Positions 39,160 to 51,881 of a stretch of 64,000 nucleotides of DNA are shown one piece after another. Under the pieces are notes generated by a model. That model was not told where the DNA came from. It was given only the letters and a program-made list of their open reading frames with translations, and did not search any database. The stretch covers positions 7,911,001 to 7,975,000 of the forward strand of contig JAKJHU010000046.1 in the NCBI GenBank assembly GCA_022316685.1, read 5' to 3'. Origin of the DNA: Progne subis subis (taxonomy: Eukaryota; Chordata; Aves; Passeriformes; Hirundinidae). The position numbers and the translations under genes were made by a program. How positions within the stretch are numbered: the first letter of the stretch is position 1; each line of letters opens with the position of its first letter.

Positions 39160-39880
39160 CTGTTGAGAGATAATAACTGATATTTTAATTTGCCTGAATT
39201 GTAGTCAAAAATATTTCTTAAATGACTGTACCTTCTTGAAGTATTTTGGGAATAAAATATTGTTGAAATATTAAACAAGTCCCTAATATCAGAAAAGCAA
39301 AGAATGAAGTATTGTCACAAGAAGAACTGTACTCTATGAAGCAAAGAGAAGAAAGCTTAATATTTAATATTTATATGGATCCACTTTTAACAAACACTTG
39401 ATTTATAATTTCAGTAAATGTAGCTACTATTGAAGTAATATGCAAAACAAAGCATTGTCTAATAACAGAACCTACATACTAAATAAAGTTATTCCCCTCA
39501 CCTAGATATTAATATTTAATAGTTATTAAATATGCAAGCATTATAAATTAAAAACATTCGGCCAAGCACCTTTATTCACTTTAACATACAAATGCTACCG
39601 GTGGAAATTCAGTGAAATAACAGAAACTTATTCATATCTCCCACATGACAAAAAAAAGTAAGCTGAGTTAGCCAAAGAGAGAAAAGGGGCACTCCACTTG
39701 GTAAAATGTTTTGGTTTATTTCTTCACAGGGAAAAATCTGGAGAAATCAGAAGGATTTTGCATACACCTCACTTTTCTTCACTCTTTCAATACCCAGCCT
39801 TGCAAATGCATTAAAATGTGGGCGCTCCCAAGGCTTCAGCAAGATCTGAAAAGCGTTAGCCTTTCTGTAAAAACTTGTAA

Positions 39881-40225
39881 GACAGAAAGCACAGAGTTTC
39901 ACACTACTTTAACTGGTTAAACGCCATTGAACTACTTGGATGCAGCAGTCATTACCACGTAGGATCACTGGGCTACCTTGGAGTCCCAGGGGATCTCACG
40001 GAACTTGGCATCCTTCATGCCTGTGTCCAAATCCAGCAAAATGAACCCATCATCATATTTTCCATTTATATAAGCAAAACACAAAGTTATGCCTGGAGCA
40101 CAGCCCTTCCACTGCTGCGGGCTCGGAGGTGGAAAGCACCAGCCCCCATTCCTGCAGCTGGAGGGGACGATGCTCAGTGGCTAAAGGAAACTGTTCCACT
40201 GCACCCAGGAGCTCAGCTGGTTCTC
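39881..40225. other. Open stretch on both strands, unknown origin
   Basis: The plus strand has a stop-free frame of 115 codons from 39881 to a TGA at 40226, with no ATG. The minus strand has an open frame that could be a 68-codon phase-0 exon: acceptor TTTCCTTTAG before 40180 and donor TCCAAG|GTAGCC after 39977. The minus reading contains CRNGGWC near its start and ILLDLDTG, FREIPWDSK near its end, which look protein-like, and the frame ends at TGA about 39965 if unspliced. The local GC content is higher than the surrounding intron, which alone lengthens open frames. I recognise no family. It could be a nested exon, a decayed retrocopy or chance. Confidence 0.22.
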
Positions 40226-43200
40226 TGAAATCCTGACTCATTTCCTGGCTTAACCAATGCTCCTCTGTCAGCAGACAAAATTAGTTTCTTTTCAAGCCAC
40301 TCCTTTGGTGTGGAAAGAATATGCAGGGATACAGACACTTCCCAGTCTCTGCTGCTATGCCCCTCAGGTCTAAGAGGAACCTGGTAACGTGTGGGACATA
40401 ATCTGATCACAATCTAGCCACTAGTTTTCTATAACACATTATAAATATTAGGAAATTTCAGTCATTGCAAGGTAGGATTTTTACAGAAACAGGGCAATGG
40501 TAAGATTAAATAAATCACTTAATTCCAGCCCAGAATTAGTGTCAGAATTCCTTAACCTCTTTTCCCACCCCCTTCCAAAGCAGAATTACAGGACAGGCCT
40601 CAGAAAATTTCATGTTAGCATTTACAATCTTTGTCCTAATGGTCTAAACTGTAAACATAACAGAGCAAATCATATTTTGCACTAATCAGGAAGCCCTTCA
40701 GCTCTTATAAATTTAAAGTCACTGAGTATATATTTTTTCTTCAACTTGGCTTATTCTGAAGAGCTCAACAAATTCCAATGAACAAGCTGTTTACCTACAA
40801 AATCCATTCATTCTCTGCAGTTTAATGATTGTAAATATCTTTTGACTTGAGCATGTTGAATAAGCTACCTCAATAGCTTAATATTATTTTTAACAAAGAC
40901 ATTTTCAATGGCATTTTTGAAATTCAGGAAATTACCAGGCTACAGCAATGAGGCATAGAAAGTTAATCCTAATTTATCTAAGAAATATTAAGGAGCAGAA
41001 AAAATAGGAATACAGAAGCAAGTACAGGAAACTGCACTTCAAACTCATCTGAAGTGATTACACCATAGAATTTACCTAAAATGCAACCTATAATTTCATT
41101 TTTTTGCAGTGCCACCACTTTTTACAGATTGGATACATACATATAAATCAATTCTTATCTAAAGTTTCAAACAAGCCAGCATTTGAGTGTTAGATAACCA
41201 ACTTCACAGCTCACACTTCCAGCAGGCTGCTGAACACAACAGTAGCAACAGATCTGGAAGCATTTTAGCTACACAGTGCTGCAGAAATGTGGCACAATCC
41301 AGCCAAATTCCTGTTGTGGCTGAGGGCTAAGGGCAAGAAAATACATCCTAGAAACGACATGAGGTGAAGTCAAATGTTTCAGTGTACCTGAGGTGCAGTG
41401 TGCTGACATCCAGCACATCACACTGCCTGCCCTGTCTCACTGGGGAGTGGGAGGGGAAAGGAAAATAGCAAATAGAAAAGACAGTGTACAAACAATTCTT
41501 CATTGGTGGGTTCAGGATTCTTGAAGGGTGAAGAGAAATAAAAGCTGTTGAATAGAAGAAAAGTCAGCAAGAGAGGATAGGATTGAAACAGACCAAACAG
41601 AAAATACAATCAAAGATAGAGAAGTTAAATTAGTTGTAAGAGCAGAAGTGCATACTCTTGTCCATTTGTGTGACCTCATGGATACCTTAAACAATACAGA
41701 AAGAAAAAAAAAACATATTGCAAAGTCACCAAAGCAAAGACATTGATCAAGAAGTTTCACATACATGTTAGTTATGAAGAAGTACACTTTAAATCAATAA
41801 ATTTAGACCAGACTTTTCAAACATTACTTTTTATGCAATCATTAGTTGTTATCAATTTCTTCTTCATCCAGATGAGACAAGGCAAATAATTCTGAAGAAA
41901 AAGCTGCAGTAGAATTGACAGGGCATAAATAAAAAGTGACGAAAATGTAGATAATAAATAGCTATTTTTCATACTTCTAGAAAACCTTTTATCTAAGAGA
42001 ACCAAAGGGTTCTTAACATTAATTAATTTTGCCTTACAGCCCCCTGTGTGGTAAATAAACAATACTGTTCCTGTTGTACAGATGAGAAAACAAGGAGAGA
42101 TTAGGTGTTCAAGGCCATGCAGGAAAATCCTTATCTCCCATCCTATGTTTGCATGCAGGGCACCTCTCTGTTCCTGGACATGAAGGGACTGGGCAAATCA
42201 TGGCATCTAGGATTTTGTGTCCAAGCCCAAGAAACCCAATTGGCCCTCTCTCAGTTCAAGCTGGAGCAAGATGAATAAAATGTTATCTGAACAATCCCCT
42301 GATCAGGATAGTGCCTTCCCAGTACTCACTGAGCCTTGCCAATGCCTAACTCGTGGAGGAGCCTGTGTGTGCTATTCCCTGTGCAGCCCTAATATCAATA
42401 TTCACTGATATCTGGACTAGCACCACCTGGGCTTGTTCACAGAACAGGTTTTCCAGCCCAGTTAAAGCAGTCCAAGTACAAGGGTTGTAACTGGAGAGAT
42501 GCTGGGTTCTGCTTCTTATGCTGCAGTAGCCAACTTTTGGTGTCTTTCAGCCATACAAGAGGAAAAGTAAGGGGGTGCTGATCCTGTCCAGTAATGCTTG
42601 TTCACTGAAGAAAGGAGTAATAAAGCTGTACCAGAAGTGTGAACCTTGTAGACTGAGCAAATACATGCTTTTAAACCATCTTTGACCCACCCCAAGAATA
42701 TTTTCTTATTTAAAAAAATAATAAAAAAAATCAATCTCTTTCCTATACTGTTTGCCTACCTTTGATTTACTATTTCCTCTTAGAGTTTTAAGGCAGAGTT
42801 CCTCTACCTTAGTGTTTTAAAGCTTTAAAGGTCTATATCCTTTGGTTCAGTAACCAGCTTTTGTCTTCCAATTATCTTTCCTACTTCTGAGTTAATTTTC
42901 TCATTTTTCTCATTACACCAGTGGGTTGTCTCCTCTTCAAAAAAGAACATGCAGCAACCCAGACCAACTTTCATCTGCTTGTGTTACTATTCTACCATTT
43001 AAGAACACAAACAAGTGATACTCAGGCTACCAGAACTGGAAGCCTGTATGCAGCAGGAGGAAGAGTGATGTGGCTGTTGTGATGAAGGCAGACAACACAG
43101 AGAGATTGGCTGTAGTCATGATAGCCATGCATGCAAATCTTTAAAGACTAGGAAATGCCAGGGAGAAAACTAATTTTTTTTTTTTTTTTTTCCCCAGCTA

Positions 43201-46200
43201 AAATTTTATCTTGACAAGCAGTTAACTTTTATAATATTTCCAAATTGTTTTACAGGGAAAACTGCAAACTATCAGTGGGATGATTTAGGGCTTTGAAGCA
43301 ACTGCCAAGCCATTGCTTCAATAGCCCTTGGGAAGAGGTTTTCAAATTTGTACATTGTTGTCACTGGTCACCCAGGGATGTCCTGATGATTCCTAGCAGG
43401 CTTTTGCATCAGCAGACATTTATTTACTGAAGCTCATTCCATCACAGCTTCACTAACATTGTTATCCAAGCTAATTAGATTAAAACTAGCCTGGTAGGCC
43501 TCAGCAGGATGTACTTGCACCTCTCAGCTGCAGTGCAGCAACACCTCCAGCCTGCAACCTGGGCTGTGCAGACACGAGCCAATGACGGGCAGTAGTCTGA
43601 AGGGCAGGAGTCACATTGCTGGAACACTGCAGGGAACCTCGAAGTTTCTGCTGCAGAGACTGCCTGAGAGACCAGGAAGTACAGTAACTTTTATTACGTG
43701 CACTGACACAAACACAACCCCCCCAACAGAGCAGCAGACACTGCTGGAGGTGATGCCCCTCTGTTGACATCCTGCCTTTCTGTTTTCCAGCTTCCTTTCG
43801 GCAAGAACTCCTCTTGTAAGGCGAACTCTACCCAAAATACTGGGAGCTACATAGCCAATTTGATAGAAACAGGATAATGTCAGCAAGAATGACTGCAATA
43901 GCCTGCAGGCAGCATCCATTCTGTTAACTTAACATGCAGTATATTCTGCTAAGTTTATTTTCATAAATGTTACTCAGTAACTCAGCAAGTAAAAGGAGAG
44001 CTCTTGTGACAAATTTCTTGCTTGAGTGTCTGGCTATTCTCTAGCCCCAGTTTTTTCCAGACTAAGAACCTTGACTCTGAATTTTTCCAGAAAGGGACCA
44101 GACCTTGGCTTTATGGGTGCAATGCAAGACTGACTATAAGGGTTTTTTTCTGCAGAGGTTGGAAAAATGGCAATGTATCAGGAAGTGATTTAGAAGGCTT
44201 CAAATAGTCTTTACTGCAGATATTACTTGATTATAGAATGTACATATATTTAACTTTATTCCTCTCTGCAGGCACAAATCTAGAAAGGTACATGTTAGAT
44301 ATATAAAGGCACCACTGAAGCCTTAATTTCTTTTCTGCCCATAGTACAAAAAAAAAAAAAAATCAGTTTAGCTCTACTTACATTTATAATGTAAGCAGGC
44401 ACAGTTCGTACAGGAAGACTAGCCACTTGCAAAATAAACCTCTAAACAAAAGAAGAGTCACAGCAAGATGACTTTCCCTTTTCTTTTCCTTGAGCTGGGA
44501 TTTGGTTTTAACATCTTTGTGAAAATAATTCATATAGAAAATGGTCATTAACTTCAGAGCTAACCAGATGCCACAGTTCAAGTACCCAGGAGGCAGGCAT
44601 ACAGAAAAATAGCTGCTCTGTAGAAAGCTGAATTTTTGAGCCTGATTTTCAAATTATTCTTTCACAATTGTTCATGCATCACATAATTTTTGCCAGGAAT
44701 TTTGATAAAATAAAAATAAGGCTTTTAGCCTTACAGGATTCTGAGAACATATTTTTCCTGTAAGGAAAAAAAAAAAATTTAAATCCTATTCGCGTATGGT
44801 CTTGACTTACAAACATACTTACAAATACCATGTTTGTATTTTTCAATGACCTTTTTGAAGAGAAATAACCTATGTTTCCTTCAGTGCTTTTCTCCTATCT
44901 GCAAAGGAGATCTAAATATGGAGAATACAGATTAAAAAAAAAAAAAAAAAAGAAACAGAATCTACTAATAATGCTAAAAATAAACTCTACTTTTGCAAGT
45001 CAAGCTTTAAATGATAAATAACAGCAGAAGTAAGGGGAAGTGTGAAAACCCTATTTATCACCTTTTATGTGCCAATATTGTTACTCTCTTTAACTGCCTG
45101 TTCACAGTCCTTTTTTTTCTTTTTTTTTTTTTTTTTTCCATAAGACTTTTCACTCAGCACAGAAGAAACAAAGATCACTGGACAGGTAATTATTAATCTA
45201 TTTTACATATACCGCTTCTTTCTAGATCTTATTGCAACTTAAGAGCTTTGCAAATATTAATTAATTAATCAATCATCATAATTTCCTTGTGAGAATATGT
45301 ATTATCTTTTCCATTTAGAGGCAGACACAAAACCACAGAAAGATGAATTAAAGAAATTGATTAAGAAAAGTCTCTGCAGAGTCGTTTGCTCAGCTTAAGA
45401 TGTCCAAGCCTCTATTTGACAAAACTAGTCTCTGTTTTTTATGAAAATTGGCCATGAGAAACGAGTTTTAATACTCTTATTCATCTGTCCTTAAAGCATC
45501 AGGAACTTGGGCAATCAAGTGGGACAGCGTTAGTCAGTGTCAGTAGACGTGAAACCTCACCTATCAAACGGCCTCCAAGCGGTTTGTTTCACTCCTGCGA
45601 GCCCGCGGCCCTGGGCGTTCATCCTGCACCGCTGCCTGCCCAGGCAATGGCTCAAGCACCGCCAGCCAGGCTCAGAGTTTAGGTCCTGCTGGTGATTTAT
45701 ATTCACCTTCCTAACACCCTTCATGGAGAGCGTGCCCATTACGTCTTATCTGGAATTTTGCAGATGAAAAGGAATTTACAGGCTGATAGTACAGTTGCAT
45801 TTTGCTTAACCAGGACCATGTGAGACAGTCTTGAGCCAGCAGAGGACAGAGAAATAAAAACGCATGTAACAAAAAGATAAAAAATTAATTCAGTAACTCC
45901 AAAAAATATTCAGAGAAAATTTAGAAGAGAGAGAAAGGAGATTCATTTACATAGAGATAACTGTATTGTCTCTTGGTGAGCTAGACTAATGGAAGAGCTA
46001 TTGTATCTAAGAAGCAAGAGACAACCTTGACTTTTTTCCCTGTTTTATTGGAGAATGCCTTGGGGGCTGTTGGAAATCAGACAGAGATGATTCTTACTGT
46101 GTATTCCGTGCTGCAGTTTAGCTCTACTGACTTCTATTTCTGCTTTATTTAATGAACAAATAACTTAGGTAAAGTAGGAGTCCATCTTGAATGCACTTCT

Positions 46201-48818
46201 GAAGGAAAGAAATAAGTAAAATATTTAGAGCATCACGCTGATGAGAAAGAAAATACATTTTATTAGTATTCCTTAAAGATTCAGTATTTGAAAAAGTTCA
46301 ATAATAGGATGCTTATAGAGAGAACACTGTTTATGGTAATGCATGGAGAGAAATCATGGGAGGAGAAATAATACTCGTGCTTTGAGTATTTTTTATTTAC
46401 ACAATCATTTCATCCCTAGAGAACACAACAGCCCTTTCAACTCTTCTTCCACAGTTAATTTCTAGCAGTAAAATGTCTGATACTCTTCTTTGGAGGTGCT
46501 CATTGCTACCTCATTTTTCCAGGCTTTTGACTACTCTGGCGTAGAGCTGTTAGCTGAAATCATTTTGCAGTTCCAGTCTACTGAATCAAACACAACTGCC
46601 TCAGCGAGCATTGCAGTACACCTCTAGAAAGTCAATTACCACCAGGATGTCCTTCTGCCTTTCAAAGGGGAGAAAAGAACCATTAACTATCAACCCTTAT
46701 CGAGACAAGAAATTCTGATAGCAGCCTATATATTGTGACAATGGCATTTTATATAATATGTAAGTGAAATGAAAAGTAAAGCCTGTAAAGATAATAAGCA
46801 CTGTACTCCTATATTGTCACGTATTTAATACTCAGATCACTTTGTATTAATATCAATGTCCTATGACTGTCAGTACCTTGCATTTTAAACAGAAAATATG
46901 GATTTCTTTGGTTTTACTTGAGCTAGTATTTCATTAAGGCTGCCAAAGGAACCAAATAAAACAGCTATCAGGAGGACATATATTTTAATTTGGTTTGACT
47001 GTGAAAGTCACTGACAAGGGATTCTGGTCTATGTTCTCCTATGACTAAATTTTTAAATCATATTTTTAAAAAGGAATTTATGTCAATCCTGTGTTTCACT
47101 ATGGCAGTCACCAACATAACTTCCTGAATTCCCCTGTGTTTCATGCATTGTTGAGTTTTTGACACTCACTTGCTTTTTAGGAAACTTTTTTCCTCAAGAA
47201 GCATGTTTTTTTCTTCTGCAGTAATTTTTAAAAAGTTAAAGCAGACCATTCAAGTCCGTGTTTTGAAGTTCTGTAATTCTCAGATCACCGGAAAATACAG
47301 TATTTTTAACTTTCACAGAACAAGAACCTTTGAGAGTTGATTCAGAGGTTATTTATTCACTACTTGATATATTTCTGAATTTAGGAATGAAGCATATTTA
47401 TTGTATTAAAAAAAAGATATTCTGAAGCATTAATTTTTATTATGAGCTGTACTGCCAAGTTAGAGCTAAATCATTTCAATTGCATGAGATTCACAGGTAA
47501 CATAGGAGTAATACACTCAGTTTTATTTTCTGTTAAACTCTTTCACTGTACACACAGAGAATCATTCAGAAAATATTAATGACCAAGCAATCAATGTCAC
47601 GAAGCTGGGGACTTTAATAGTAGACCCAGCTGCCTTGTTCTTAGGTTTGCTCAGCTGAGCATTGAAGACAGATCTGTGCAAACAGACAATGAAAAGAGAA
47701 AACAGGAACTCCTGAGAAATAGCTCTAGAGAGATCACGCTAATTCTATTCTTCTAAATTCACTTATTCTTTTCTTTTCTTTTCTCTCTTACTTAAGTTAA
47801 TGATCTTATATGAAGGGCAAGATCTTTGCCCAAAGTACCAGAGGGAGCTAAAATTTTTTAGAAGAAAGTGAAAAATAGGAGAAACACTTCAAAGATGTGC
47901 ATTTCCAAAGAAACGACATTGTTAATTTACACATTTTTGGCAAGCTTTGTATCTTTTGATGCAAAATTAAGCCCCTGTTCCAGAGGGCAGGAGATAAAGA
48001 ATCTTAGCTTCCTAAGCTGAACTTTTATGTGGGCATAGGAAAAACTGAAATCTGATTTCCTACAAATTTTACGTTTGTGTTTGGTGCCTAAAACATTACA
48101 AGGCCCCTTTGAGATCTTTCCCACAGTTGTGCCATCTCTCTGTAATTTCAGCCCTCCCTGATGTCAAGGTATTTATCTTCGTTATTCACCCGCCCAGCCA
48201 GTCATGTGGATCCTAGAGAAGTTTAATGATCTCTATCGATCTCAGACCGACTACAACCAAGTTATCAGACAGGAAAAGTCTCGACGACAGACACATCCTT
48301 AAACAAACTGTTTCTTTAAGGAGATCAAAATATAAATAAGAAAAAATTTCCATTTTTCTACTACAGAAAATGTGAAAATGTGAATAATGGTTCAAAGCTT
48401 AGCAAACAGGAATCTTAAATTCAGTCTTAAAAAAATCCTGCTTTTCTACATTAATACCACAATTTTTACTCTAGTTTATTGATTCCTGAATGATGAATGT
48501 TAGTGTTACTACTTACAGAGAGAATATAGCGGTGAGAAAGCGAAAAAGCGTATTTCTCTCTTCAGCTGGCTCTGAAATATTTCAAGCATCTTTTACAGCC
48601 TGTTTGATTGATATAAGCCATTAAAGTAATCAGTTTAGGAAATTTAATGTTGCTGCACAAAATCTGCCGTTTCTGCAAAAAAACCCCAAACTTTCTTCAA
48701 TGAAAATGAAAATCATAGCTTCAGACATAATTGTATGTAAAACTGCTAAATGCATCAGCTGGTTTCTCTCACATAGCAGTGATGGGTTGTTACTGTTCGA
48801 GTCCTCTCAGAAAGAGAG

Positions 48819-48845
48819 TCCTTAAAGTCCTTAAAGTCCTTAAAG
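48819..48845. repeat. 9-base tandem repeat, three perfect copies
   Basis: TCCTTAAAG three times in a row, in the large ADGRA1 intron. Confidence 0.95.
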
Positions 48846-50734
48846 AAAGACTTTAAAATGATACGTTACAGCCACCATGCAACATAAAAATTTTTAATAT
48901 TTGATATGTACTCATAAAGTGTTTTCTTATGATGTGTATAAAACAGTGGCAAATTTCAGCCCTCTAGATTTTTTCAGCATATCCTATGCATATTCTTAAA
49001 TGACACCTATACACCATACTCAAGACATATTTAGACTGCGTATAGAAAATACACGGAAGTATCTCTATTGGCTTTTAAATATTAACACTTCAAAGTATTA
49101 AAGCATTCTTACTATTTCTGAGAATTTTATGAATAAGGTAATAAATGCCTCATCTTCAAAGTATTGTTAATGACCAGGTGCTACATCCCCAAATTAAAAC
49201 ATTTAGTGTTTCAAACTTCTGCAGTACAGTTTACAATTATGTGCTAATCACAATTTACTGTTACCTTCCATTTATTTAGGTAATTTGGTTTATTTTCAAC
49301 TGCATGTATCTAAAATCTAATCACACGGCTATAGCAAGATGTATCCTCAGGCAAAGTGAGAGGACAAAGAGTCTTGTTTAAGACATGAAGAAACCACACA
49401 CTAAATAAAAATAATATAATTTTGATTATTAAATCTTCCTGGTCTACGAGAAGTATTCAGTTGCAAACCCAGAGGGCCATTTAAAATTGAAAAGCATTTA
49501 CGCAGAAGATCCATGGAAACCACAAAACCCTTTCTGTTGAATCTTTTTCAGCTACCAAGCTTTCAGCTATCAAACCCATATTTTTAGAGAAGAGATCAAA
49601 CAGTTTCCCAAAAGGAATTTTTTCAGACATGAAAAGCATACATGCAGGTTTTGAATTCCTCTAAAGACCTCTATAGTAAAGGAAGGGACTCTGTTTTAAT
49701 TTGGTTCGCATTTTAAAATACTTTGATTTTTTAATAGTTCTAGTATTTTTAGGGTCTGCCACATGAGTTGAGGAGGGAGCATCACTTAAAGTTAAGAAAA
49801 AGTAGTAGACATGATGCTCATTCACACTGATGCTGCTTTCAATTGTACGGAAAACCATCTGGAAACAGTCAGATAAAGCCGAGGCAAGGCACAATGTTAA
49901 AATCCTAAAATATAACCCCAGTGCTTTGACACATAGGTCCTGAAGACACTATATTTTTGCTTTATTTACCAAGACTGCACAATGAAAAATTGCAAATAAA
50001 CTATTATGTAAAAGGTGCCTGTATGAGTTAAACGTGTCTTTTTCATTTTGGGTTGTTTTTATTTCTACCCTCATATTGTCTTAGAGCACAATTACTTGCT
50101 GAGAAAAAAAATATCTCAGCAATATAGAGTAGCAGGACAGAATGGAATGCTTCCCTCAACAATTAAATTGCAGTCCACAAAGACAGTGTCTGAAAATTTA
50201 TGCACCGGAAATCAACAATGTGAAGCTGCAAAATATAGGTCAGGTAAAAAATTCAAAATACAAAGATAAAAAATTTCCATTTTTTTCAACCAGAGTTTCT
50301 TCTGCATCTCTTATGTAATCACTCCTAAATACTGAGTTTATTTTCCTTTTCAAATTAAGAAGACATAGCAAAAAAGCTGCCATCTTCCATGAATGATAAT
50401 CCAGTTTTACAGCTGGCAACATTTGGAACATGCAATTATACTACATGCAACCACTACTTATGCCTTAAAGAACTAACACAAAAAGAAAAATAGTAGAAAT
50501 CCCAAATCTATTGATTTGATTAACTGTGAATAACTCCTCTCCTTGACTTTTTTTGGTGGTATTCCAACATTTTTAAGCACATTTCATTACCTCCTGTCTT
50601 TTTTCCCTCAGGAATTAATTCTTAGTAATGACAGCTTTGTTTCCATGTATTTCAATTTGTAACATTCCTGAATTCCTGAATTTTGATGGGATTGGATGAT
50701 TTTTTGTGATTTATTTCAGGCCTTCCATTTCATG

Positions 50735-50932
50735 TTTGTGGTCCACCAAAATGAAAGTTAAAAGGATACAGAGCCATAACAGGAGGAAGAAGTCCTTGCA
50801 GACTTTCAGAACTGGACTAGGTGGGAACCTGAGTGTACTTTTAAGTTGGATCTGCTTTGAATGGAGAGTTAAACTAGATGACTTACAGATGTTTCTGCCA
50901 ATTTTATTATTTTTATGACACTATGATTAACT
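50735..50932 (+). mobile_element. Old CR1 3' end fragment
   Basis: A short diverged match: GGATCTGCTTTGAATGGAGA, GTTAAACTAGATGACTTACAG and TTTATGACACTATGATT follow the order of a CR1 terminus (the usual 'actagatgacct...ccaatt...tctatgatt'). Heavily mutated, so an old insertion within the ADGRA1 intron. Confidence 0.65.
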
Positions 50933-51567
50933 TATTATTCATTGTTATCTTTTCAGTCTTATGAGGGTCCATCCATACCAGCTGTCAGTGCTTGAGAGAA
51001 GGCTTCTTTAAACCACTGCTCTTCTTGTACATATTAATATGTAAATTGAAACATATGGACTACTCAGAGTAGACTAATTCACAGGACAATATGAATAAGC
51101 TTGAAACTTCCTAAATTTTCAAATTTATTCTGAATATTTTTCAATATAAACATATTTCAAGTATTTTCAAATCTCAAATATACTTCCAATATTAATTTTC
51201 AAATAAATGTCTCTAAAGTGTGAGTTCTTTAGAACAGTACAATGCATTATCAAAATATAACCAAGACAATCAAACTCAGAAAGAGACCCTGCTTCACATT
51301 CCATCAACAATGCCTACACCTGTGGCTGTAGCCAGCCAAGAACATTTGAAACCAAGGAGAAATTCATGCTATGTAAAAACCCCATTATTGTGTTTAATAG
51401 GTTATGCACCCATTACTTATCTGAGTGCCTTATCCCCACTGGCTTTGATCAAACTCCATGTGAGATGCACACTTGCTTGATTTTGTATTCCACAACTGCA
51501 TTACTCTTTTTCAGAAACTAATCTACCTTGTGAAGAACCTGTTTTAGAAGTTTCATCCGTAAAGTTT

Positions 51568-51569
<2 letters not shown>

Positions 51570-51613
<44 letters not shown>
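51570..51613. repeat. Poly-A, 44 bases
   Basis: A pure A run in the ADGRA1 intron, directly followed by GCGCTGACTTTC and then a G/T-rich tract. Confidence 0.97.
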
Positions 51614-51614
<1 letters not shown>

Positions 51615-51629
51615 CGCTGACTTTCTCTT

Positions 51630-51755
51630 GGAGGGGGGGGTTGTGGGTGGTTTTTGTGCCTTTTTTTTTTTTTTCCTTATTTTTTTTCTTTGTTTGGGGG
51701 GGGTGTGGGTTTCTTTGTTTTGTTTTGGTTTTGGTTTTGGTTTTTTTTTGTGGAG
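51630..51755. repeat. G/T-rich low-complexity tract
   Basis: About 125 bases made almost only of T and G on the plus strand, including two runs of eight G, a T run and repeats of GGTTTT/GTTTT. On the minus strand it is C/A-rich. The G runs could support four-stranded folding. Frames here (Phe/Leu/Gly rich) are artefacts. Confidence 0.9.
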
Positions 51756-51817
51756 GAAATATTACATTAGGATTTATGCAATGTTACCCATTTCTACAAC
51801 TTCAAATTTTTCATCTT

Positions 51818-51881
51818 GACAGATAGCAGGTAGGTAGCCAAGAACTTAAAAGACAGATAGCAGGTAGCCAAGTACTTAAAA
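51818..51881. repeat. Direct duplication, two copies of about 30-34 bases
   Basis: GACAGATAGCAGGTA...GCCAAGxACTTAAAA occurs at 51818-51851 and again immediately at 51852-51881. The first copy has an extra GGTA. The near identity suggests a recent tandem duplication. Confidence 0.9.

Noticed and set aside
45430..45690. GC-rich patch with open frames on both strands
   Set aside because: High GC alone explains the lack of stops. Neither reading looks like a known protein and no good splice sites border it.
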